NCBI GenBank assembly: GCA_002423105.1 | Contig: DIUT01000067.1 | Span: forward strand, 1-25,340 | Direction: 5' to 3' | DNA: 25,340 nucleotides | DNA from: Geobacter sp. UBA6151 | GTDB taxonomy: Bacteria; Desulfobacterota; Desulfuromonadia; Geobacterales; Pseudopelobacteraceae | Shown here: positions 9,852-15,613 of the stretch, piece after piece | Layout of the letters: each line of letters begins with the position of its first letter | How positions within the stretch are numbered: the stretch's first letter is position 1 | Position numbers and translations under genes: made by a program | The notes under the pieces: model-generated | Database searches by the model: none | What the model was told of the DNA's origin: nothing | What the model saw: only the letters and a program-made list of their open reading frames with translations

Positions 9852-9880
9852 TTTTTAGCAAACAAGGCGCGATACGTCAA
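9852..9880 (-). promoter_or_regulatory. Sigma-70 promoter of tRNA-Gln
   Basis: On the - strand, TTGACG (9875-9880) and TAAAAA (9852-9857) are separated by 17 bp, with a TG extension just before the -10. The predicted start lies about 7 bases before the tRNA 5' end. Confidence 0.75.
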
Positions 9881-9913
9881 GTCTTTCGTGCAACAATTTG
9901 ATTGCGGACGCTG

Positions 9914-10696
9914 TCAGCGCCCGCTGAAGACCGCTGGCCGCTTTTCCAGAAAGGCGCTCATCCCTTCTTTCTGGTCAGCTGTGCTGAAACTGACGGCGAA
10001 CAGATCCGCTTCATAGCGGCAAGCGCGTGTCAGGTCCATTTCCAGGCCGTTCATCACCACCTCCTTGCACAGCTTCAAGGCCACCGGACTCTTTGAAGCC
10101 AGCTTCAGCGCCAGGCTGCGGGTTGTTGCCATCAGCGAGGCCAAGGGCACTACCTTGTTCGCCAGACCGATGCGGTACGCTTCATGGGCATCGATCATGT
10201 CACCGGTCAGGATCATCTCCAGCGCCCGGCCTTTGCCCACCAGGCGGGGCAGGCGCTGGCTGCCGCCGAAGCCGGGCAGGATACCGATATTGACTTCCGG
10301 CTGGCCGAACTTGGCTGTGTCGGCAGCAATGCGGATATCGCAACTCATGGCCAGCTCGCAGCCGCCGCCCAGCGCGTAACCGTTTACCGCGGCAATCACC
10401 GGCTTGGGTCCCTGTTCAATGGCGTTGCAGATGCCGTGGGCCAACTGGGCCATGGCCAGGGCCTCGCAGGGACCCATGTCCCGCAGCAGCGAAATGTCGC
10501 CACCGGCGATAAAGGCCTTTTCCCCGGCACCGGTGATGATGATCACCCGTACCTCCTCTGCTGCATTCAGTTTCTGAACGGCGTCGGCCAGCTCGTGGAG
10601 GGTAGTTGTGGTCATGGCGTTCATGGCCGATGGGCGGTTGACAGTGATTGTGGCGATTCCTTCCGACAGGGCGGTCAGCAACGTTTCGTAGGACAT
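9914..10696 (-). CDS. Enoyl-CoA hydratase/isomerase (crotonase family)
   Basis: This 260-residue protein is a full-length crotonase. The oxyanion hole is formed by AFIAGGDISLL (residues 61-71) and GYALGGGCELAM (107-117). Both catalytic glutamates of true hydratases are present, E114 in GGCELAM and E134 in GQPEVNIGILPGFGGSQRLP. It should therefore hydrate short-chain enoyl-CoA such as crotonyl-CoA; the specific pathway (fatty acid or amino acid degradation, butyrate-type metabolism) cannot be told, since no acyl-CoA dehydrogenase or thiolase is adjacent. AAGGAG lies 8 bases before the ATG. It is transcribed alone, upstream of tRNA-Gln, with no clear terminator between the two. Confidence 0.93.
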   Translation of the reverse strand: MSYETLLTALSEGIATITVNRPSAMNAMTTTTLHELADAVQKLNAAEEVRVIIITGAGEKAFIAGGDISLLRDMGPCEALAMAQLAHGICNAIEQGPKPVIAAVNGYALGGGCELAMSCDIRIAADTAKFGQPEVNIGILPGFGGSQRLPRLVGKGRALEMILTGDMIDAHEAYRIGLANKVVPLASLMATTRSLALKLASKSPVALKLCKEVVMNGLEMDLTRACRYEADLFAVSFSTADQKEGMSAFLEKRPAVFSGR

Positions 10697-10755
10697 CTGC
10701 TATCTCCTTTCACGGTGAGGCTCAGGCAAGCTGCTTGCCATTTATACAGTGTCAC

Positions 10756-10783
10756 ATTATACTCACCCCCTTCCCGAAGTCCA
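10756..10783 (-). promoter_or_regulatory. Possible sigma-70 promoter of the crotonase gene
   Basis: A perfect -10 TATAAT (10756-10761 on the - strand) has a partial -35 TGGACT (10778-10783) at 16 bp spacing, 60 bp upstream of the ATG in the divergent intergenic region. Confidence 0.45.
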
Positions 10784-10843
10784 TGCCGATTACCTCTCGT
10801 GCCATGGTTAATCAACTAAAATGAGCAAGGTGGCAGTTCCATT

Positions 10844-11647
10844 ATGAAAATGTTTGTGCAGTATCTGGTTGTCGTTGTTGTACTTGGTGTTTCACTCGTT
10901 CAACACTCTTTTGCGGCATCCCCGCCCTCCGATAATCCGGTGCCGATTCTGCTCTATCACCGTTTGGGTCCGGTGGTGGCCGATGGCATGACCATGAAGA
11001 CCACGGTCTTCGAAAACCAGATGAAGTATCTGCATGATAACGGCTACAAGGTCATTCCGCTACGTCAGCTGGTCAGCTGGTATCAGGGCAAAGGCCCGGC
11101 GCCGGGACCGAAATCGGTGGTCATCGTTGAGGATGACGCCCATAAATCGGTCTACAGTGATATGCTGCCCATCATCCGCAAATACCGCTATCCGGTGACG
11201 ATCTTCGTCTATCCTTCGGCCATCTCCAATGCCAAATACGCCATGACCTGGGATCAACTGCGCGAGCTGAAAAAAAGCGGTCTGTTCGACATGCAGTCCC
11301 ACACCTACTGGCACCCCAACTTCAAGCGGGAGAAGAAGAAGCTGAAGCCTGAGGTCTACGACAAGCTGATTATGGAGCAGTTGACCAAATCGAAGAAAAA
11401 GTTGGAGCAGGAGTTGGGCGGCCCGGTGGATTTTCTGGCCTGGCCCTTTGGCATCTACGATGACCATCTGTTGCAGAAAGCCCGTGAAGCCGGGTATATC
11501 AGCACCTTTTCCATTGAGCGCCGCCATGCCACGGCCAAGGAGAAGCTGATGATACTGCCGCGCTACCTGCTGGTAAATGCCGATAGTGACAAGGCCTTTG
11601 TACAACTGTTGCGGGGTAATGCCGTTAAAAGGAATGTGGCCTATTGA
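10844..11647 (+). CDS. Secreted polysaccharide deacetylase (NodB homology, carbohydrate esterase 4)
   Basis: This is a 267-residue protein with a signal peptide of about 24 residues (VVVVVLGVSLVQHSFAA, cut near AAS). NodB motifs follow. LLYHRLG precedes the catalytic region. Motif 1 is VEDDAHKS in place of the usual TFDDG, keeping both aspartates but replacing Phe and Gly. Motif 2 is SHTYWHP (H-x3-H metal site). AWPFGIYDD corresponds to motif 3. It probably removes acetyl groups from a surface or wall polysaccharide in the periplasm; the substrate is unknown. The ribosome binding site AAGGTGG lies 10 bases before the ATG. It overlaps the next small gene by 4 bp. Confidence 0.9.
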   Translation: MKMFVQYLVVVVVLGVSLVQHSFAASPPSDNPVPILLYHRLGPVVADGMTMKTTVFENQMKYLHDNGYKVIPLRQLVSWYQGKGPAPGPKSVVIVEDDAHKSVYSDMLPIIRKYRYPVTIFVYPSAISNAKYAMTWDQLRELKKSGLFDMQSHTYWHPNFKREKKKLKPEVYDKLIMEQLTKSKKKLEQELGGPVDFLAWPFGIYDDHLLQKAREAGYISTFSIERRHATAKEKLMILPRYLLVNADSDKAFVQLLRGNAVKRNVAY

Positions 11648-11817
11648 GCGACAACGATCCGCCAAAAAAACATCCCTGTGCTGACTGCCGTTTTTGCCAG
11701 TGGTGTTCCGATGAACGCTGCCGTCTGTGCCGCAGAAAGGACTGCTGCCGCAAGCAGCTGTCATTGGCGGAGCAGATCGCCTTGTACGAACAGATCAATA
11801 AAAAACCGGAACAGTGA
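11644..11817 (+). CDS. Cys-rich mini-protein (57 aa), TTG start
   Basis: This short gene starts at TTG, overlapping the deacetylase stop (TTGA), the classical translational-coupling arrangement. AAGGA lies about 10 bases upstream. The product has eight cysteines in a compact block: HPCADCRFCQWCSDERC, then LC and DCC, in repeated CxxC spacing. A basic, helical tail without cysteine ends in YEQINKKPEQ. The pattern suggests binding of zinc or an iron-sulfur cluster. I do not recognise a named family. Support comes from the coupling, the dense non-random Cys spacing and a decayed copy of its tail at 12998-13038. It may act together with the deacetylase, but that is inference from overlap only. 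Confidence 0.65.
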   Translation: MSDNDPPKKHPCADCRFCQWCSDERCRLCRRKDCCRKQLSLAEQIALYEQINKKPEQ

Positions 11818-11908
11818 AACTGGCTATTATTGTGAGCAAAATTGTGATGGTTGTTTTGTGCTCGAAACGTGGTGAAAGTCGCGCTGAATTAATTTCAGGA
11901 GAAATATT

Positions 11909-12955
11909 GTGGTGACAGAACAACAGCGAAGAATGACCTTGTCTCCAGATCGGTTACTGGATGTCATCAGAGTACAGACCGAAATCGTTCAGTTGGGGAT
12001 TGATCTTGACAAAGTCATGTCCCTGGTTGTCGAAAAATCCCAGGCTCTGACCGGCTCGCAAGGTGGAGTGATCGAACTTGCAGAAGGGGACGAGATGGTG
12101 TACCGCGCTGTATCAGGCCTTGCCAAATCTCAGCTCGGGTTGCGCCTGAACCGTGCCACCAGCCTTTCCGGCGCCTGTATTTCTACGGGGACTCCCCTTT
12201 CCTGCCGCGATTCGGAATCTGACCCCCGCGTCGATCGGGACGCTTGCCGTCGGGTCGGTCTGCGCTCCATGATTGTTGTGCCACTCAAACAGGAAGAGGC
12301 CGTGATCGGTGTCTTGAAGGTTATGTCGGACAAGCCGGAGGCGTTTGATGAAGAACATATCGAGGTGTTGGAGCTGATGTCCGGCCTGATAGCGGCCTCC
12401 ATGGCCAACGCTACGCGATACGAGTTGGGCGAGATATATCACCGTGCTACCCACGACGCTTTGACCGAACTGTGTAATCGTTCGGTGTTCTACGATCACC
12501 TGCGCCAGCGGCTGGCGCAGTCGCGGCGCTCGGTCGAGCGGTTCGGCGTATTGATGCTGGACATGGACGGCTTGAAAAAGATCAACGATGAACTCGGTCA
12601 CCGTGCCGGCGACGCCGCCATCAAGGAATTTGCCAGCAGGATCAAGATTGCGTCCCGCGAATCCGACACCGTAGCGAGACTGGGCGGAGACGAATTCGGC
12701 ATTATTCTGTATCAGGTCACCCACCCCGAAGAAACCGCTACCGCTATTCGTCGGCTCATTCAGCAGGTAAGTGAGCCGTTCGAATTTGAGCTTAAGCCAC
12801 TGCCATTGGCAGTCAGCATAGGCGCCGCCGTCTTCCCGGATGACGGCGACGACGTCAACGTGCTGGTCGAGAAAGCCGACCAGTTTATGTACGAAATGAA
12901 ACGTAGCCAAAAGGTTATGCGTCAACCTGAGCAACAAGCTGCTATTTCACTCTAA
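11909..12955 (+). CDS. Diguanylate cyclase with N-terminal GAF sensor
   Basis: This 348-residue cytoplasmic signalling protein has a GAF domain at about 20-165 (LTGSQGGVIELAEGDEMVYR, SMIVVPLKQEEAVIGVLKVM) and a GGDEF domain at about 170-340. The active-site motif is intact (GGDEF, 259-263), as is DMDGLKKINDELGHRAGD, so it should make cyclic di-GMP from GTP. The inhibitory I-site RxxD (RESD, 250-253) lies exactly five residues before GGDEF, implying feedback inhibition. The GAF ligand is unknown. The start is GTG 11909 with AGGAG 7 bases upstream. It has no membrane segment. It stands between the Cys-rich gene and a relic of that gene's tail. Confidence 0.95.
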   Translation: MVTEQQRRMTLSPDRLLDVIRVQTEIVQLGIDLDKVMSLVVEKSQALTGSQGGVIELAEGDEMVYRAVSGLAKSQLGLRLNRATSLSGACISTGTPLSCRDSESDPRVDRDACRRVGLRSMIVVPLKQEEAVIGVLKVMSDKPEAFDEEHIEVLELMSGLIAASMANATRYELGEIYHRATHDALTELCNRSVFYDHLRQRLAQSRRSVERFGVLMLDMDGLKKINDELGHRAGDAAIKEFASRIKIASRESDTVARLGGDEFGIILYQVTHPEETATAIRRLIQQVSEPFEFELKPLPLAVSIGAAVFPDDGDDVNVLVEKADQFMYEMKRSQKVMRQPEQQAAISL

Positions 12956-12997
12956 AAGTAGGTAGGGCTTCGGAGTCAGGCTTCCAAGATGACAAGT

Positions 12998-13038
12998 TAT
13001 GAGCGGATCAACAAAAAAACCGGAACAGGGAAACTGGC
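12998..13038 (+). pseudogene. Relic copy of the Cys-rich gene's 3' end
   Basis: This stretch matches 11785-11824, the 3' end of the Cys-rich gene plus 7 bases beyond its stop. By eye 35 of 41 positions agree, with one inserted A that shifts the frame. In the matching frame it reads YERINKK against YEQINKK. No cysteine block remains upstream. It looks like a decayed duplicate flanking the diguanylate cyclase gene. Confidence 0.5.
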
Positions 13039-13097
13039 GTTGATTTCCGAAAGCTCCGCGTTGGAATTGGATTTATCCGGATTAATGGGGGACAACT

Positions 13098-14102
13098 ATG
13101 TTGAAAATCAGCATTTACCTGCTTTGCCTGGTGGGCATGACCATGGTTTCAGGGTGTGCGCACACCGTGGAAGTTGCGAAATTCAGGGAATCAGCCCTGG
13201 ACCAGCGAGTAACCGACATTTTGCCGCCCAAACATGTGATTGATAAAAAACAGCCGAAAGTTGCCATACTGCCCTTTGGCGAACCTTCTGAATATACCGG
13301 CCGTCTCAGTGCGGGCGCTCAAGAAGGGATCACGCAGATAGCCTCAAAAATGTGCGGCATGGAAGTTGTTGAACGGGGGCAGGCGCAGAAGCTTTTTGAT
13401 GAGAAAAAGTTTGTCTGGTCGCTTGATCTCGGGGCTGATTTCTCTGAAATTATGCACATGGCCCAAGGTATCGATTATGTCGTCCTCGGTTCCATAACCA
13501 ACACGGCGGTGGAGGCGGATTTTACGCCGGCCAGGAAAACCTGCGACAAAAAAGGGAAGTGCCAGACATCGGACCCATCGTGCAACGTAAAAGCAATAGC
13601 CACCGTGAATGTGCGGGTGATCAATGCCGCGACCGGGGCTGTTGCGCAGGCATTTGACCCGTTTAATGGCAGTGTCAGCAACTATAACAGGGTGGAATCA
13701 GGCTATGGCTGCCGGGTCAGAAACCCGGCGCCGTTGATCAATCAGGCTGTTGCCGATGCGGTGAGAAGGGCCAAAAAACCATTCGTCGAGGCATTTCCGC
13801 GCTACGGCTATCTTTACAAGACATTAACCGGTCCCGATGGTCAGCGCATCGCCTATGTCAACATTGGCAAGCTCGACGGCGTCAAGGGGGGCGATGATGT
13901 TGAGCTCATACGGTATGTAAAAGAGGTGGATCGCGTGAAGAGAACCGAGGAGTTGACGGTCCAGAAAATTGCCGATGTGAAGATTGCCGACACCGACCTG
14001 CAAAACAGCAGGAGCATTATCATCATTCCGGAAGAATACTCGTCTCAGATCATGCCCGGTCTTGCCGTCAAAACCAAATACAACGGCAATTTCTTCTGGT
14101 AG
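13098..14102 (+). CDS. CsgG-like outer-membrane lipoprotein
   Basis: This 334-residue protein has a lipoprotein signal (LLCLVGMTMVSGC, lipobox Cys at 20). The middle resembles the CsgG/curli-assembly fold shared by LpoB-type periplasmic lipoproteins: KVAILPFGEPSEYTG, VVERGQAQKLFDEKKF, GIDYVVLGSIT and VNVRVINAATGAV. The C-terminal third has a small beta-rich region containing IGKLDGVKGGDDVELIRYV. Several cysteines near residues 148-161 (CDKKGKCQTSDPSC) are unusual for a periplasmic protein and may form disulfides. The role is unknown; CsgG itself is an export pore and relatives activate wall enzymes. GGGGGA lies before the ATG. No curli genes are nearby. Confidence 0.8.
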   Translation: MLKISIYLLCLVGMTMVSGCAHTVEVAKFRESALDQRVTDILPPKHVIDKKQPKVAILPFGEPSEYTGRLSAGAQEGITQIASKMCGMEVVERGQAQKLFDEKKFVWSLDLGADFSEIMHMAQGIDYVVLGSITNTAVEADFTPARKTCDKKGKCQTSDPSCNVKAIATVNVRVINAATGAVAQAFDPFNGSVSNYNRVESGYGCRVRNPAPLINQAVADAVRRAKKPFVEAFPRYGYLYKTLTGPDGQRIAYVNIGKLDGVKGGDDVELIRYVKEVDRVKRTEELTVQKIADVKIADTDLQNSRSIIIIPEEYSSQIMPGLAVKTKYNGNFFW

Positions 14103-14149
14103 CCTTTTTCCAAGGCGCATTCCCATTCAAACTTCAGGAGACAGTGCCG

Positions 14150-14521
14150 ATGATTCCAGAAAAACTGCAGGAAATACTGAAGCAGGATGGCGTTGTTGCC
14201 ATCGCCACGCTTGGCCAGGATGGGCCGCACATGGTCAACACCTGGAACAGCTACGTCCGGATCTCCGCTGATGGCCGCTTGCTGATCCCTGCCGGTTACA
14301 TGCATCGCACCGAGGCGAATATTGCCTTCAATCCTTATGTGTTGATTACGCTGGGCAGTAGCAAAGTGCAGGGATTGCACGGGCCGGGCGCCGGTTTCCT
14401 GATCAAGGGCACGGCCGCATTCGTAACCGCCGGGCCGGATTTTGACCTGCTGAAGTCAAAATTCGAATGGTTGCGGGCCACCCTGGCCGTTACCATCGAT
14501 TCTGCCACGCAGACCTGGTAG
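14150..14521 (+). CDS. FMN-binding split-barrel protein (Desulfovibrio FMN-bp-like)
   Basis: This 123-residue flavoprotein belongs to the pyridoxamine-phosphate-oxidase-like split-barrel fold. The sequence closely recalls the small FMN-binding protein of Desulfovibrio vulgaris Miyazaki: GVVAIATLGQDGPHMVNTWN, GYMHRTEANIAFNPYVLITL, GPGAGFLIKGTAAFVTAGP. That protein is a low-potential one-FMN electron carrier that forms dimers. The start is ATG 14150, 9 bases after AGGAG; GTG 14144 is too close to the ribosome binding site. It follows the CsgG-like gene by 47 bp and may be co-transcribed with it. The redox partner is not evident. Confidence 0.88.
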   Translation: MIPEKLQEILKQDGVVAIATLGQDGPHMVNTWNSYVRISADGRLLIPAGYMHRTEANIAFNPYVLITLGSSKVQGLHGPGAGFLIKGTAAFVTAGPDFDLLKSKFEWLRATLAVTIDSATQTW

Positions 14522-14571
14522 GCGCTGTCTTCTGAACAGCAAAAAGCTCCTATAAACCCTTCTTCTTGCCA

Positions 14572-14601
14572 ATGCTGCATCAGCATGTTGTTGTACAACA
14601 T
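14572..14601. promoter_or_regulatory. Candidate YefM-YoeB operator (tandem palindromes with TGTACA core)
   Basis: Two palindromes share two bases: ATGCTG-CAT-CAGCAT (14572-14586) and ATGTTGT-TGT-ACAACAT (14585-14601). The second contains TGTACA (14592-14597), the core recognised by the E. coli YefM-YoeB repressor. A possible -10 (TATAAA, 14551-14556) lies just upstream, so binding here would block yefM transcription. Confidence 0.6.
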
Positions 14602-14622
14602 CTTGTCACTACGGGGGTTGAT

Positions 14623-14877
14623 ATGCAGGCAATAACCTACAGCGAAGCACGCCATGATCTAAAAAATGTTATGGACGCTGCTTGCAACAATCATGAACCG
14701 GTCCTGATCACGCGTCGCAAGGGTGAAAGCGTGGTTCTCGTAAGCCTGGAAGACTATGAGTCCATTATGGAGAGCGAATATTTGCTTTCCAGTCCTGCTA
14801 ATGCTTCACGACTCCTGCAATCACTTGAAGAGGCGCGCTCCGGCAAGCGAACCCCCATGGATGCTCTAGGGGTATAA
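14623..14877 (+). CDS. yefM: YefM-family antitoxin (Phd/YefM)
   Basis: This 84-residue antitoxin begins MQAITYSEARHDLKNVMDAA, the typical DNA-binding N-terminal fold of YefM. It continues with PVLITRRKGESVVLVSLEDY and ends in a helical tail (SRLLQSLEEARSGK) that would wrap the toxin. ATG 14623 is preferred to the in-frame ATG at 14566 because of this match and a G-rich stretch 5 bases upstream. As in other members it should repress its own promoter, and a palindrome with the TGTACA core lies 22 bp upstream. The toxin frame starts within its last codon and stop. Confidence 0.95.
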   Translation: MQAITYSEARHDLKNVMDAACNNHEPVLITRRKGESVVLVSLEDYESIMESEYLLSSPANASRLLQSLEEARSGKRTPMDALGV

Positions 14878-15128
14878 ACGTCACCTTCACGCCGACTGCT
14901 CTTGATGACCTGCGTTATTGGCTAAAGACTGACAAACGCCAGGCAGAGCGAGTCTTGGCGCTTCTTGAAGAAATTCGGCGAACTCCTTTTGAGGGTATAG
15001 GAAAACCGGAACCCCTCCGTTTTCAGCTAGCCGGTTGCCGGTCTCGCCGGATTGATCGGGAACATCGGCTTGTCTACCAAGTGGAAGAGGCGGAGATAGT
15101 AGTTGTCGCCTGTCGATATCATTATTGA
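14874..15128 (+). CDS. yoeB: YoeB-family mRNA interferase toxin lacking a standard start codon (ATA at position 1)
   Basis: YoeB cuts mRNA at the ribosomal A site. The frame from 14874 gives 84 residues, the same length as E. coli YoeB, and aligns with it without gaps. The catalytic residues fall at the same numbers: E46 in GKPEPL, R65 in DREHRLVY and H83 in the C-terminal CRYHY. Residue 1 is encoded by ATA. No ATG, GTG, TTG or CTG occurs in frame between the upstream stop at 14826 and this point. The overlap with the yefM stop reads GTATAAAC; a single G to A change from GTATGAAC would explain both the lost ATG and the antitoxin's TAA stop. The toxin is either silenced or poorly translated from AUA. 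The rest of the frame is intact, so the change is probably recent. Confidence 0.88.
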   Translation: MNVTFTPTALDDLRYWLKTDKRQAERVLALLEEIRRTPFEGIGKPEPLRFQLAGCRSRRIDREHRLVYQVEEAEIVVVACRYHY

Positions 15129-15172
15129 GCTCATTTCTCGTTATTCAATTTTCCTGCCGAGTTGGAAGATGG

Positions 15173-15239
15173 GGACGTAGTTGATTTGTTGACTAACATC
15201 CTCTGCTCTTTTTCGCTAATCAACTAATCAACTACGTCC
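15173..15239. repeat. 25-bp imperfect inverted repeat (REP/MITE-like stem-loop)
   Basis: The left arm 15173-15197 and right arm 15215-15239 match in 22 of 25 positions; the outer 14 (GGACGTAGTTGATT) are perfect. The loop is 17 bases. Within each arm GTTGATT-type units repeat in tandem. It lies downstream of the transposase fragment in that fragment's direction, as REP sequences do around RAYT genes. Confidence 0.7.
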
Positions 15240-15320
15240 GCTTAGCGTCCCGTCTGGCTGACCTTGGCATCTATTCTCTCTCAATTGTTCAATTCGGTGC
15301 CTGTCCCCTTTTCGCCCTCT

Positions 15321-15470
15321 GGCTTCAAACAGCCATGTACGCCAGCGTCGCCGGTCCCAGGCAAACTTCAGGAGAAATTCCTTTTTATTGCAGCGATGGG
15401 TGATATGCCACACTTGCCCCGATTTGCGCGTGCCATTCTTAAAAGCTCGTTTCGATGGGTGAAAATGCAC
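15321..15470 (-). pseudogene. N-terminal fragment of a REP-associated tyrosine transposase (RAYT, IS200-like)
   Basis: About 50 residues starting at the ATG at 15470 resemble the start of RAYT/Y1 transposases: SGQVWHITHRCNKKEFLLKF followed by RRWRTWLFEA. The match then breaks into repeat sequence, and the catalytic HUH histidines and tyrosine that should follow are absent. The frame runs on to 15228 but with non-homologous residues. It is therefore a truncated remnant. Confidence 0.65.
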
Positions 15471-15613
15471 TTCTAAGCGTGAAAATGAGGCTGGTTTTTG
15501 AGATTATCTTAATAAATTCGAATTGTTAATTTGGTCCGACCCCAGCCATCCCTTTTTACGCCTCTGATTTCTTCAATAGCAACATAACAAGCAGCGTTTT
15601 CCACTTTGTGGGG

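Larger units (their letters stand above)
15129..15613. other. Intergenic region between yoeB and the RES gene: decayed RAYT/REP debris
   Basis: No intact gene is present in these 485 bases. They hold a long imperfect inverted repeat (15173-15239), the phrase GGTGCCTGTCCCCTTTT (15296-15312) of a type often seen next to REP elements, a transposase fragment (15321-15470) and the motif GGTCCGACCCC (15533-15543). The composition suggests remains of one or more REP-associated elements. Confidence 0.6.

Noticed and set aside
9685..9861. Extension of RimI upstream to ATG 9861
   Set aside because: The added 59 codons run through tRNA-Gln and its terminator; RimI homologues start at MITIRP.
12989..13243. 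84-codon + strand frame overlapping the start of the CsgG-like gene
   Set aside because: Its first part is the relic of the Cys-rich tail in a shifted frame and the rest overlaps the lipoprotein signal peptide in another frame; no ribosome binding site.
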